From assembly GCF_003952365.1 (NCBI RefSeq), contig NZ_CP034443.1, positions 5,077,001 through 5,141,000 on the forward strand: a stretch of DNA of 64,000 nucleotides, given 5' to 3'. Position 1 is the first letter of the stretch; each line of letters begins with the position of its first letter. This DNA comes from Mesorhizobium sp. M9A.F.Ca.ET.002.03.1.2 (GTDB lineage: Bacteria > Pseudomonadota > Alphaproteobacteria > Rhizobiales > Rhizobiaceae). This document shows positions 39,768 through 48,529 of the stretch, piece by piece. The position numbers and the translations under genes were made by a program. The notes beneath the pieces are model-generated. The model had not been told where the DNA came from. It searched no databases and saw nothing but the letters and a program-made list of their open reading frames with translations.

Positions 39768-40499
39768 ATGAAGCAGGCAGCCACCGCCCACGGCCCGCAA
39801 CTCACTGTGGTCGATTCCAAGCTGATGAAGCGGGTATTCTACGTGTTTTCGGCACTGGCCGTGCTTTCGGTGGCGATTAGCCTTGGCGGCAAATGGTTCG
39901 GCCGCTCGATCGCCATGGCCGGATACACCGACGACACGACGATCCACGAGGTCGTGATGGGCAACAATGTCGTCGCCGTGCCGGCCAATGTGATCCGCTT
40001 CGACCAGGCCCGGCGCGACGGCATTGCCTCGCGCCTCGACCTCTATCTGCGCTACCCCGAGATGGACGGTTACAGCGAGGCCGCCCGCGACGATTTCAAC
40101 CACACTGGACCCAGCAAGGACATCATCTTCCTGTCGTTCGAACGGCAGATCATGTCGCGTGACATGAGCGGCCGCTTCGCGCCGATCTACGGCGCATTGA
40201 TCGTCCAGCCCGGCACGCCCGGCCCGGGCGGCACGATGCTCTACGGCTTCACCGAAAAATCAGGCTATTTCAACGAGGTGCTGGCGGTCGGCAATCACCC
40301 CGGCAAGGACCCGTTCGTGGCCCGCTGCCTGAGCGGCCCAAGTGCTGCGGAATCGCTGGCGCCCTGCGAACGCGACATCCAGGTCGGCGACAAGCTCAGC
40401 CTCACCTACCGCTTTCCCAGGGAGTTTCTGGGAGACTGGCAGGCGCTCGACGCAGCCATCGCCGCCGAGGCTGCGCGTATGTTGAAGACAGGGCATTAG
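39768..40499 (+). CDS. membrane-anchored hypothetical protein
   Basis: A 243-residue protein with one N-terminal membrane span (about 21-41, RVFYVFSALAVLSVAISLGG) and a long extracytoplasmic domain with two cysteines near the C-terminus (ARCLSGP and APCERD), probably a disulphide. I recognise no family. The 590 bases downstream are gene-free. Confidence 0.78.
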   Translation: MKQAATAHGPQLTVVDSKLMKRVFYVFSALAVLSVAISLGGKWFGRSIAMAGYTDDTTIHEVVMGNNVVAVPANVIRFDQARRDGIASRLDLYLRYPEMDGYSEAARDDFNHTGPSKDIIFLSFERQIMSRDMSGRFAPIYGALIVQPGTPGPGGTMLYGFTEKSGYFNEVLAVGNHPGKDPFVARCLSGPSAAESLAPCERDIQVGDKLSLTYRFPREFLGDWQALDAAIAAEAARMLKTGH

Positions 40500-40943
40500 G
40501 GCGACGTGTTTGAGCAGGCTCATCCGACGCGCCTTGATGGCAAATCGCAAATGGAGAAGGTTGGCGAAAACGCCTCTCCTTTCGTCATCCGCGGGCGGCG
40601 TGGGAGCGAAGCGAACCGCGAAGACCCGAGGATCCATTCCGTGACTTTCGAGCGCCGAAGCGATGCAGAATATGCAGTGCTGGCAGCGGCTTTGCGGGGA
40701 TTGCCTTCCTTGTCTTGCCGCGAAGCGGCGGAGGACAGTTCTTGACCGCTGCACTCTTCGGCAAAGGTTACGGGATCCCAGGGGTGTTCGCGACGGAGCT
40801 CCGTTCCTGCTTCCCCAGGGATGACGAAGTTGAGGAGCTTCGGCCGTTATGACAGTCCACCGAAACGATCGATAAAATCTTGGCCGCCAACAGGCATCCA
40901 ACCCGTCAAATTCCCTGCGCCGCGCTACTAGCGTTCCATCCTG
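40500..40943. other. gene-free interval with dispersed repeat-like sequence
   Basis: No convincing gene. Two stretches (about 40580-40680 and 40770-40830) contain segments such as GACCCGAGGATCCATTCCGT and the related GGGATGACGAAG/TTCGTCATCC ends, which resemble a repeat common in Mesorhizobium intergenic DNA. Short open frames here have no family resemblance. Confidence 0.45.
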
Positions 40944-40972
40944 AAAAAGCCCGCCCCTTGGCAGGGCGGGCT
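40944..40972 (-). terminator. rho-independent terminator downstream of the nlpD-like gene
   Basis: On the minus strand a stem AGCCCGCCC / GGGCGGGCT with a 7-base loop is followed by TTTTT. It is placed about 115 bases after the stop of the nlpD-like gene, beyond the repeated 3' end. Confidence 0.8.
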
Positions 40973-41024
40973 GAGCCGGCGGGCCGGACTGGAGGTTAGG
41001 CGGCCTGCAAACGCTTTTCTTCTT

Positions 41025-41115
41025 CTACTCGAGATAGCCGAAGAGTCGACTTCTTCTATTCCAGATAGGTCGAAGGGTCGACTTTCTTTTATTCAAGATA
41101 GGTCGAAGGGTCGAC
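41025..41115 (-). repeat. threefold repeat of the 3' end of the nlpD-like gene
   Basis: Three copies of a 26-27-base unit occur at 41089-41115 (inside the gene, ending in the TAA stop), 41056-41082 and 41025-41050, at 33 and 31 bases spacing. On the minus strand copies one and two both encode VDPSTYLE plus a stop; the third is degenerate (one base shorter) but also ends TAG. So the last eight codons and stop were duplicated twice downstream. Confidence 0.9.
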
Positions 41116-42561
41116 CGGCGCCGAATTCTTGCGCACTTCGAAATGCAGTTTCGGCGAGTCGGTCGTGCCGCTCATGCCGGACTGCGCGATTTCCTCGCCG
41201 CGCTTGACCTTCTGGCCGCGCTGGACCTCGATCGAACGGGCGTGGCCATAGACTGTAACCAACCCGTTCTCGTGGCGCACCAGCACGGTATTGCCGAATT
41301 CCTTGAGGCCATCGCCGGCATAGATGACGACACCGTTCTCGGCCGCCTTGACCGCCGTTCCTTCCGGCACAGCGATGTCGACGCCATCCTTGCCGCCGCC
41401 AAAGCTGGAGATCACGCGGCCGCGCACCGGCCAGCGCATCTTGCCGATACCGGTGGCGTCAGGCGCCACCGCGTCGTCGTCCTCCGCCTGCTGGATGAGC
41501 TTCGTATCCTTCTTCGGCGGCGTGTAGGCGGCGAGTGTCTCCGACGGAGTGGTCTTCGCCGCGGGCTGGGTGGTGGCCGTCGTTACCGGATCGACCTTTG
41601 CCGGCTTGGCGCTGGCGACCGTCGCGGTTCCGCCGGTCGGCACCTTCAGGGTCTGGCCGATCTTGAGCAGACCGTCCTGCATGCCGTTCGCCTGCTTCAA
41701 CGCAACCACGCCGACGCCGGTTTTCCTGGCGATGGCCGTCAGCGTATCGCCCTGCTGGACCGTGTAGGTGCCACCGGCGCCAGCCGGTTTGGGGGCTTTT
41801 CCGTCCTTCGGCTGGCTTGCTGCGGCCGATGCATCCACCTGCGCGGCGGACTTGTCCTCCTTAGGCTTCGGCTGCTGCGGCAGCACGGCCACCATCTCCG
41901 GCGCCTTGGCCGGCAAATCATGCTTGGTGTCGTTGGCAGGCTTTGCGTCGGCAAGCTTCGGCGCCGGCTTCTTGCTCGAATAGGCATAGGCCGGGATGAC
42001 GAGCTTCTGGCCGGCCTTCAACCCATTGGTGGCGCTCAGCCCATTGACCTTCATAAGGGCGTCGGCGGGTACGCCGTAGCGCCGCGACAGGCCGGAAATG
42101 GTCTCGCCGTCCTTGACGACGACCTCGGTGGCACGCGGTTCGCTGCCTGCCGTCGCCACACGCGGTGCGTCGGGCTGTGCATCCTTGAACGGCTTTGCCA
42201 CTGTCCCGGTCGCGGTCCGGTCGACCTGGGAGGCAGGCGCCAGCGCGGGGGCCGGCTGCGCCTGGCTGACCGGCGGCAATTGCTGCGTCGTCACCGGTTC
42301 GAGGCTTGAGCGGGTGACTGACTGGGTATGGCTGCCGTCGAGCGGCGCGGCCGAAACCGGGGCGTCGCCGGGATAAGGCTGGGCGGCGTCCTGCTTGTCT
42401 ATGATGGCGCGCTGGTTGTTGGTCGAGGAGGTAAAGACGTCATCGACGCTGTTGAACCGCGCGACCTGGGAACTGCATCCCGCGGCAGTACCCGCGACCA
42501 TGAGGACGGCGAAGCCACGCGCCAGATTGCGTCCGTTTGCCTTCAAAACACTGAATTGCAT
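41089..42561 (-). CDS. nlpD: LysM / LytM (M23) lipoprotein, NlpD-like
   Basis: A 490-residue outer-membrane lipoprotein. The signal peptide ends in a lipobox with Cys29 (GTAAGCSS). LysM domains lie at about 148-193 (VVKDGETISGLSRRYGV) and 264-308 (YTVQQGDTLTAIARKTGV), separated by long Ala/Pro/Lys-rich linkers, and a LytM (M23) domain at 370-490. In the LytM domain the usual first zinc ligand His of HxGxD is replaced (GGGKDGVDIAVP), while YGHARS and KLHFEVRKN remain, so it is probably an inactive, amidase-activating type like E. coli NlpD. The downstream series pcm-surE matches the E. coli order nlpD-pcm-surE. Its promoter lies in 42562-42740. Confidence 0.88.
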   Translation of the reverse strand: MQFSVLKANGRNLARGFAVLMVAGTAAGCSSQVARFNSVDDVFTSSTNNQRAIIDKQDAAQPYPGDAPVSAAPLDGSHTQSVTRSSLEPVTTQQLPPVSQAQPAPALAPASQVDRTATGTVAKPFKDAQPDAPRVATAGSEPRATEVVVKDGETISGLSRRYGVPADALMKVNGLSATNGLKAGQKLVIPAYAYSSKKPAPKLADAKPANDTKHDLPAKAPEMVAVLPQQPKPKEDKSAAQVDASAAASQPKDGKAPKPAGAGGTYTVQQGDTLTAIARKTGVGVVALKQANGMQDGLLKIGQTLKVPTGGTATVASAKPAKVDPVTTATTQPAAKTTPSETLAAYTPPKKDTKLIQQAEDDDAVAPDATGIGKMRWPVRGRVISSFGGGKDGVDIAVPEGTAVKAAENGVVIYAGDGLKEFGNTVLVRHENGLVTVYGHARSIEVQRGQKVKRGEEIAQSGMSGTTDSPKLHFEVRKNSAPVDPSTYLE

Positions 42562-42776
42562 CGCACTTACCCGCAGATACCCGGTACAAACTGACCGCGA
42601 TTAAAGCGCGTTAATGTTACTGGTCGGTTAAACCGCTAGAATCAGACGCAAATTTTCTTAAAATATTTAAAGCTGGACTTGGACGGGTGAAGTTCCAGGT
42701 CAGGCCGAGTCGGAGGCGGAGGAGAAGCGACCAGACAGGGTCGGTTGCGGCATCACCTGACTATCGACATACCCCT

Positions 42777-42875
42777 AAAGCGCGTCGCGCTTGAAGGATC
42801 CATGCGACGCGCTTCAAGTTATTGTTCTTATGTATGTCGTTATCCCAAAGCGCTGCGTACTTTGGGCGACATGCA
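42777..42875. repeat. intergenic palindromic repeat, copy B
   Basis: Two palindromes side by side. The first pairs GCGCGTCGC (42780-42788) with GCGACGCGC (42804-42812). The second pairs ATGTCG (42834-42839) with CGACAT (42867-42872) and CCCAAAG (42844-42850) with CTTTGGG (42860-42866). The second matches copy A at 17601-17647. It fills the end of the gap between pcm and the nlpD-like gene, which are both on the minus strand. Confidence 0.7.
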
Positions 42876-43541
42876 TCAGATGACCGCGGCTACGCTGCGC
42901 AGGATCGGCTGCAGGCGAACGAGGCCAATGTCCTCGCGTTCGAAGCGGCTGCCGACCTTGGTCAGTTTGGCCAGCACCTGCTCGCCCTCCTCGGGCCCGA
43001 TCGGTGCGATGACGATGCCGCCGCTCGACAATTGGTCGAGCAGGAAGCGCGGCAGGCTGTCGAAGGCCGCCCATGCGACGATGCGGTCGAACGGCGCTTC
43101 ATTCGCCAGTCCGTTGGAGCCGTCCGCCTGGCGCACGATGACATTGCCGATGGCGAGCGCCTCGAAGCGCTGTTTGGCCTGCTCGACCAGCGTCTTGTAG
43201 CGATCGATGGTGACGACCCGCACGGCAAGCCGCGACATCACCGCTGCGGTGTAGCCGGACCCGGTGCCGATCTCGAGCACGCGGTTGCCCGGCTCGATGG
43301 CAAGCGCTGCGATCACCGCGGCTTGCAGATCGGCCCCCTCGATCGCCTCCCCGCATTCGATCGGCAGCATGCGATCCGTCCAGGCGATCGAATGGAACTG
43401 AGCGGCAAGAAAACCACGCCGCGGCGTCGCCTCGAAAGCTGCGATCAGCGCCTTCGGCACTGTGCCCCTGCCACGCAGGCGAAGCAGGAATGCGGCGAAG
43501 CCTTCGCGGTCGTCGACCGTTGGACTGTGGTTCAGGGCCAT
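42876..43541 (-). CDS. pcm: protein-L-isoaspartate O-methyltransferase
   Basis: S-adenosylmethionine-dependent repair of isoaspartyl residues in aged proteins. The 221-residue product has the SAM-binding motif [17 protein letters not shown] (about 86-102), VVTIDRY and the post-methyltransferase motif GGIVIAPIG. It overlaps the surE gene by 10 bases on the same strand, as is typical of surE-pcm operons. Confidence 0.93.
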   Translation of the reverse strand: MALNHSPTVDDREGFAAFLLRLRGRGTVPKALIAAFEATPRRGFLAAQFHSIAWTDRMLPIECGEAIEGADLQAAVIAALAIEPGNRVLEIGTGSGYTAAVMSRLAVRVVTIDRYKTLVEQAKQRFEALAIGNVIVRQADGSNGLANEAPFDRIVAWAAFDSLPRFLLDQLSSGGIVIAPIGPEEGEQVLAKLTKVGSRFEREDIGLVRLQPILRSVAAVI

Positions 43542-44296
43542 GCGAGCGCCTTGGTGAGTTGATCGCGGATTTCATGAGCGGTGAGATCGAGCTGCAGCGG
43601 CGTCACCGACACCAGCCGGTTGCGCATGGCATGGAGGTCGGTGCCATGTTTGCCCTCGACAGGTTCGCGGCCGAAGCGCAGCCAATAGTAGGGAAGCCCG
43701 CGGCCGTCGCGGCGCTCGTCGACCCAAAGGCTGTGGACGAGCTTGCCTTGCGAGGTGACCACCGTGCTGGCGATCTCTTCGGGAGGGCAATTCGGAAAAT
43801 TGACGTTGAGCAGCACGCCGTCCGGCAGCGGCGTGGCGACAAGCTTCTTGAGCAGCGCCGGCGCCAGCGCCTCGGTGGTCTCGTAGGGAACGACGCGATC
43901 CTCGCCGACGTAGGAATAGGCCTGGCTGAAGGCGATCGAGCGGACGCCGAGCAGCGCGCCTTCCATGGCGCCGGCGACGGTGCCCGAATAGGTGACGTCG
44001 TCGGCGATGTTGGCGCCGGAATTGACGCCGGACAGGATCAGGTCGGGCGCCGCGGGCAGGATCTTCTTCACGCCCATGATGACGCAGTCGGTCGGCGTGC
44101 CGCGCACCGCAAAATGCTTTTCGCCGATCTTCCTCAAGCGCAGCGGCTCCGAGATCGACAGCGAATGCGCGTAGCCGGACTGGTCCTGTTCCGGCGCCAC
44201 CACCCAGACGTCGTCCGACAGCGTGCGGGCGATGCGTTCGAGCGATGCAAGGCCCTCGGCATGGATGCCGTCATCATTGGTCAGGAGGATGCGCAT
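43532..44296 (-). CDS. surE: 5'/3'-nucleotidase SurE
   Basis: A metal-dependent phosphatase of nucleoside monophosphates with stationary-phase survival phenotypes in E. coli. The 254-residue product opens with the metal-site motif [16 protein letters not shown] (Asp8, Asp9) and contains [25 protein letters not shown] and NVNFPN. Its start overlaps the serS stop (TAATG). Translationally coupled downstream to pcm. Confidence 0.96.
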   Translation of the reverse strand: MRILLTNDDGIHAEGLASLERIARTLSDDVWVVAPEQDQSGYAHSLSISEPLRLRKIGEKHFAVRGTPTDCVIMGVKKILPAAPDLILSGVNSGANIADDVTYSGTVAGAMEGALLGVRSIAFSQAYSYVGEDRVVPYETTEALAPALLKKLVATPLPDGVLLNVNFPNCPPEEIASTVVTSQGKLVHSLWVDERRDGRGLPYYWLRFGREPVEGKHGTDLHAMRNRLVSVTPLQLDLTAHEIRDQLTKALAWP

Positions 44297-45600
44297 TATT
44301 TCGATTCGATCTTTTCCAGACCGCCCATGTAAGGCCGAAGCGCTTCAGGAATGGTTACGCTGGCATCCTCATTCTGGTAGTTTTCGATGACGGCAATAAG
44401 AGCGCGGCCGACGGCGGTGCCGGAGCCGTTCAGCGTGTGGACGAAGCGGTTGCCCTTGCCATCCCTGTCCTTGTAGCGGGCGTCCATTCGCCGCGCCTGG
44501 AAATCGCCGCACACCGAACACGACGAAATCTCGCGATAGGCGTTCTGGCCCGGCAGCCAGACCTCGATATCGTAGGTCTTGCGCGCGCCAAAGCCCATGT
44601 CGCCGGCGCACAGCGTCATGGTTCGGAACGGCAGGCCGAGCCGCTTCAGCACTTCCTCGGCGCACTCGGTCATCCGCTCGTGCTCGGCCAGCGACGATTC
44701 CTGATCGGTGATCGACACCAGCTCGACCTTGTAGAACTGGTGCTGGCGCAGCATGCCGCGCGTGTCACGCCCTGCCGAGCCCGCCTCCGAGCGGAAGCAC
44801 GGCGTCAGCGCCGTATAGCGCAGCGGCAGCTTTTCATGCGGCGTGATGTCCTCGCGCACGAGGTTTGTAAGCGGCACTTCGGCGGTCGGGATGAGGCCGA
44901 GCCTGCCGTCCCCATGCGGGGCAAAGAACAGGTCTTCCTCGAATTTCGGCAACTGATTTGTGCCGAAAAGAACCTCGTCCCGCACCATCAGCGGCGGCTG
45001 GATTTCCTCGTAGCCGTGCTCGGTCGTGTGCAGGTCCAGCATGAACTGGCCGAGTGCGCGTTCCATCCGCGCCAGTCCGCTCTTCAGCACCGTGAAGCGC
45101 GAGCCGGACAGCTTCGCCGCCCGCTCGAAATCCATCATGCCGAGCGCTTCGCCGATCTCGAAATGCTCCTTCACCCAGTTCGGGCGCGCCGGCACCTTGC
45201 CGACGATGCGCTTAACGACATTGTCGTGCTCGTCCTTGCCGACCGGCACATCGTCGAGCGGTAAATTGGGCAGCACGGCCAAGGCGTCGTTCAGCGCCTT
45301 GTCGAGTTCGCGTTCGCGCGCCTCGCCATTCTGGATGAAGGCCTTGATCTCGCCGACCTCGACCTTCAGCCTTTCGGCAAGGGCGGCGTCGCCCGAACGC
45401 ATGGCGTTGCCGATCTCTTTCGACGCGGCGTTGCGGCGCTCCTGCCTGGTCTGCAGCTCGGTCAGATGTTCACGCCGCGCCTCGTCCCTGGCGATCAGAT
45501 CATCGACTGTAGACTGCGCGTCAGCACCGGACCACGAGCGCTTCTTGAGCGCCTCGACAAGGGCCTTCGGGTTGTCGCGAATCCATTTGATGTCAAGCAT
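44296..45600 (-). CDS. serS: seryl-tRNA synthetase
   Basis: Class II synthetase charging tRNA(Ser). The 434-residue product has an N-terminal coiled-coil arm (about 30-105), class II motif 2 ([21 protein letters not shown]) and motif 3 ([16 protein letters not shown]). The length is normal for alphaproteobacteria. Start [18 protein letters not shown] is the conserved N-terminus. It heads the serS-surE-pcm series, with 142 bases upstream to tatC. Confidence 0.97.
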   Translation of the reverse strand: MLDIKWIRDNPKALVEALKKRSWSGADAQSTVDDLIARDEARREHLTELQTRQERRNAASKEIGNAMRSGDAALAERLKVEVGEIKAFIQNGEARERELDKALNDALAVLPNLPLDDVPVGKDEHDNVVKRIVGKVPARPNWVKEHFEIGEALGMMDFERAAKLSGSRFTVLKSGLARMERALGQFMLDLHTTEHGYEEIQPPLMVRDEVLFGTNQLPKFEEDLFFAPHGDGRLGLIPTAEVPLTNLVREDITPHEKLPLRYTALTPCFRSEAGSAGRDTRGMLRQHQFYKVELVSITDQESSLAEHERMTECAEEVLKRLGLPFRTMTLCAGDMGFGARKTYDIEVWLPGQNAYREISSCSVCGDFQARRMDARYKDRDGKGNRFVHTLNGSGTAVGRALIAVIENYQNEDASVTIPEALRPYMGGLEKIESK

Positions 45601-45742
45601 GGTCTTGAACGCTCCTGAGCTAGGCCAGAGGGCGTAAACCGCATCCTTGATCGATGCAAGACGTCAGCGTCGAGTTCCTTCACGCCCCCCTCTGTCCCGC
45701 GGATCTTGAAAAGATGAGAGCGCTACTCGCCCACGACGGAAC

Positions 45743-46600
45743 CTACGTCGACGACGCGTCCGCTGCCTTTTCGGCCGCCGCTTCCGCAGCCTCCCGCTTC
45801 TCGCGCGCCAGGCGGTCCCGCTCCTGGTTGCGCTCGATCAGCCGGGCCGACCAGATCGAGACCTCGTAGAGAAGGATCGTGGGAATGGCCAGGCCGATCT
45901 GGCTTATCGGGTCGGGCGGTGTCAGCACAGCCGCCACGACGAAGGCGATGACGATGGCCCATTTGCGCTTTTCGACCAGCGCCTCGGATGACAGCATGCC
46001 CACCCGGGCCATCAGGCTGGTCACCACCGGCAGTTGGAACACCAAGCCGAAGGAGAAGATCAGCGTCATGATCAGGCTGAGATATTCCGAGACTTTCGGC
46101 AGCAGCGAAATCTGCACCTGGTCGTCGGTGCCGGCCTGCTGCATGGCGAGGAAGAACCACATCACCATCGGCGTGAAAAAGAAATAGACCAGCGACGCGC
46201 CCATCAGAAACAGGATCGGCGAAGCGATCAGGAACGGCAGGAAAGCGTTGCGTTCGTTCTTGTAGAGGCCGGGCGCGATGAATTTGTAGATCTGCGTGGC
46301 GATGAGCGGAAAGGCGATCACCATGCCGCCGAACATCGCCAGCTTGACCTGGGTAAAGAAGAATTCCTGCGGCGCCGTGTAGATCAGCTCGACCTTGTGC
46401 GGGTCGAGCCCTGCCCATTGGGTCGCCCATTTGAACGGGATGACCAACAGGTTGAACAACTGCTTGGCGAAGAAGAAGCAGAACAGGAAGGCGATGAAGA
46501 AACCGCCGATCGACCACATCAGCCGCCGGCGCAACTCGATCAGATGCTCCATCAGCGGAGCCGCCGATTGTTCAATCTCGTCCTTTTCCGAAACGCTCAC
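45743..46600 (-). CDS. tatC: Sec-independent protein translocase TatC
   Basis: The six-helix receptor for twin-arginine signal peptides. The 285-residue product starts with the family block MEHLIELRRRL, then FKWATQWAGLDPHKVELIYTAPQEFFFTQVKLA (in two parts), with the conserved PQE, and the C-terminal helices end in a charged, Ala/Glu-rich tail (about 255-285). It overlaps the tatB stop by four bases on the same strand. Confidence 0.96.
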   Translation of the reverse strand: MSVSEKDEIEQSAAPLMEHLIELRRRLMWSIGGFFIAFLFCFFFAKQLFNLLVIPFKWATQWAGLDPHKVELIYTAPQEFFFTQVKLAMFGGMVIAFPLIATQIYKFIAPGLYKNERNAFLPFLIASPILFLMGASLVYFFFTPMVMWFFLAMQQAGTDDQVQISLLPKVSEYLSLIMTLIFSFGLVFQLPVVTSLMARVGMLSSEALVEKRKWAIVIAFVVAAVLTPPDPISQIGLAIPTILLYEVSIWSARLIERNQERDRLAREKREAAEAAAEKAADASST

Positions 46601-47289
46601 TTGGTGGCTCCCGCCGTCTTCTTGGCGGCTGCCGCCGGCTTCTTCACCGCTGCCAGTGCAGCCTTCGGCTCGGCCTTTTTGGCTGGGGTCTTTGTTACGG
46701 CAGGTTTTGCCGCTGCTGCCACTGGCTTCGCTGCGGCCTCGGAGGCCGGCATCGCTTTCGCTGGCGCAGCTTTTTTCTTCGCTGCCGAAGCCTTTTGCGA
46801 TGCAGCCGGCGTCGCCGTCCCGACAGGCGACGTCACCACCGACTCATCGGTCATGGCCGGAAAGGTCGGCGCCGCCGGGATCGCTTCCGGCGCATCGACG
46901 CCCGGCAGCACCGTCGCGCCATTCTTTAGCTCGATATCCTGCGGCGCCGAAGCATCCGGCGCGACCGGGTCGACAGCCGGCTTCGGCTTCATCACCGCAT
47001 CGACCCCGGAGCGCACGTCGGCTGCCGCCTGCTCGAACGGGTTGAGCTGTTTCCTGATCTCGGCGGCCGGGTTGAGGCTTCTGAGCGAATCGACCGACTT
47101 CTTGACGTCGTCAAGTTCGGCCTCTTTCAGCGCGTCGTTGAACTGCTTCTGGAAGTCGGCTGCCATGCCACGCATCTTTGCCGTCGTGCGGCCGAAAGTG
47201 CGCAGCATCTTGGGCAAATCCTTGGGCCCAACGACCACGATCATGACGATCGCGATCACCAGCATCTCGGTCCAGCCGATGTCGAACAT
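46597..47289 (-). CDS. tatB: Sec-independent protein translocase TatB
   Basis: A 230-residue single-span Tat component. The N-terminus MFDIGWTEMLVIAIVMIVVVGPKDLPKMLRTFGR (in two parts here) shows the membrane span, the conserved Gly-Pro hinge and the amphipathic helix typical of TatB. The long C-terminal part (from about 90) is Ala/Lys/Pro-rich and low-complexity. It follows tatA after 45 bases that include a 16-base direct repeat. Confidence 0.95.
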   Translation of the reverse strand: MFDIGWTEMLVIAIVMIVVVGPKDLPKMLRTFGRTTAKMRGMAADFQKQFNDALKEAELDDVKKSVDSLRSLNPAAEIRKQLNPFEQAAADVRSGVDAVMKPKPAVDPVAPDASAPQDIELKNGATVLPGVDAPEAIPAAPTFPAMTDESVVTSPVGTATPAASQKASAAKKKAAPAKAMPASEAAAKPVAAAAKPAVTKTPAKKAEPKAALAAVKKPAAAAKKTAGATK

Positions 47290-47300
47290 GGCGATACGTT

Positions 47301-47332
47301 CCGACTAAAGTTTTGGCCGACTAAAGTTTTGG
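47301..47332. repeat. 16-bp direct repeat between tatA and tatB
   Basis: CCGACTAAAGTTTTGG occurs twice with no gap (47301-47316, 47317-47332), filling most of the 45 bases between the tatA stop and tatB start. It sits where the tatB ribosome binding site should be, so it could alter the tatB translation rate. Confidence 0.9.
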
Positions 47333-47334
47333 GC

Positions 47335-47556
47335 TCAGCTCTTGCTGGCCTTTTCCTTCACTGCCGAAACGGTCTCGTCGGCACGGTGCTCGACGGTGCG
47401 CTTGTCCTCGGCGACATCGTCGTCGGCCATGCCCTTCTTGAAGCTCTTGATACCCTTGGCCATGTCACCCATCAACTCGGGAATCTTGCCGCGGCCGAAC
47501 ACCAGCAGCACGATCACCAGCACGATCATCCAGTGCCAAATCGAAAACGAACCCAT
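47335..47556 (-). CDS. tatA: Sec-independent protein translocase TatA
   Basis: A 73-residue single-span pore-forming Tat component. The segment [20 protein letters not shown] is the membrane helix, followed by the conserved hinge [20 protein letters not shown] and an acidic/basic tail. ATG 47556 is chosen for the canonical N-terminus; an earlier frame start at 47625 adds unrelated residues. GAGAGAG lies upstream as ribosome site. First gene of tatABC. Confidence 0.94.
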   Translation of the reverse strand: MGSFSIWHWMIVLVIVLLVFGRGKIPELMGDMAKGIKSFKKGMADDDVAEDKRTVEHRADETVSAVKEKASKS

Positions 47557-47737
47557 AGCAACTCTCTCTCGAAATGTTTTCTCTGACGATGATCTATGCG
47601 TTTTCGCGCTGGGATTCAAACACAACCGCGACAGAGTTTATGAATGAGTGGCCGAAGTCACGCACTTTCGTTGCGAGAGAGGCGCTACGAATCCGCGCAG
47701 CCCCCGCCTGCCGGCCGTTTCGACAGCACACCTGCGG

Positions 47738-48529
47738 TCAATCTTCCTCGACGCGCGGCGTCAACAGGCCGAGTTCCTCGAGGTCGATGTCGGTCAGCGG
47801 ATCCTCGTCGTCGGTCAGCGCGTCTGGATCGGCCGGCGGCAGCGGAATGGAAAAATTCGACGGCATGCGGCCCGAAAGCAGCCCGGCGCCCTTCAATTCC
47901 TCCATGCCGGGAAGATCGCGGATCTCCTCCAGCGCGAAATGGTCGAGGAAGATGTCGGTGGTGCCGTAGGTGACGGGACGGCCGGGCGTGCGGCGCCGGC
48001 CGCGCATCCTCACCCATTCGGTCTCCATCAGCGTGTCCAGCGTGCCCTTCGAGGTTTCGACGCCGCGGATATCCTCGATTTCGGCGCGCGTCACCGGCTG
48101 GTGATAGGCGATGATCGCCAGCACTTCGAGCGCCGCGCGGGAGAGCTTCCTCTGCTGCACCGTGTCGCGGCTCATCAGGAAAGCGAGGTCGCCGGCGGTG
48201 CGGAACGCCCAGGCATCGCCGACGCGCACCAGATTGACCCCGCGCCGCTCATAAATCTGCTGCAGTTCAGCCATCGCCGCTGCAATGCTGATGCCGTCGG
48301 GCAGGCGCGCGGCAAGCTGCTTTTCGCTGACCGGCTCGGCGCTGGCGAAAACGATCGCCTCGGCCATGCGCACGGCTTCCGCCATATGCAGCCGCTCGCC
48401 AGGATTCTGGCCAGGAGTCTGGAATGGATTCTGGGCCTGATTTTCTGCCGGAGTCCCGGCGAGCACGCCCTCTTCGGCCTCGTCGTCGACCTTGAACGGA
48501 ATGACCGAAGCGTTGGCGCGTTCACTCAT
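47738..48529 (-). CDS. scpB: segregation and condensation protein B
   Basis: Kleisin-associated winged-helix subunit of the SMC-ScpAB condensin. The 263-residue product has the ScpB winged-helix core from about 50 to 205 (AEAIVFASAEPVSEKQLAA, LSRAALEVLAIIAYHQPVTRAEIEDIRGV in two parts, and GRPVTYGTTDIFLDHFAL), with an acidic C-terminal tail. The start overlaps the scpA stop by four bases (ATGA). The 180 bases between it and tatA show nothing that I can identify. Confidence 0.94.
   Translation of the reverse strand: MSERANASVIPFKVDDEAEEGVLAGTPAENQAQNPFQTPGQNPGERLHMAEAVRMAEAIVFASAEPVSEKQLAARLPDGISIAAAMAELQQIYERRGVNLVRVGDAWAFRTAGDLAFLMSRDTVQQRKLSRAALEVLAIIAYHQPVTRAEIEDIRGVETSKGTLDTLMETEWVRMRGRRRTPGRPVTYGTTDIFLDHFALEEIRDLPGMEELKGAGLLSGRMPSNFSIPLPPADPDALTDDEDPLTDIDLEELGLLTPRVEED

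Noticed and set aside
40260..40901. A 213-codon minus-strand frame in the gap before the nlpD-like terminator
   Set aside because: It overlaps the end of a plausible plus-strand gene and contains dispersed repeat-like sequence; no domain.
42562..42740. TTAA-rich segments as possible CtrA binding sites upstream of the nlpD-like gene
   Set aside because: The two TTAA boxes are 13 bases apart rather than the seven of the TTAA-N7-TTAA consensus, so the call cannot be supported.
47620..47650. GGGATTCAAAC-like segment resembling a tRNA T-loop
   Set aside because: No acceptor stem, anticodon arm or D-arm can be folded around it; no tRNA is called.
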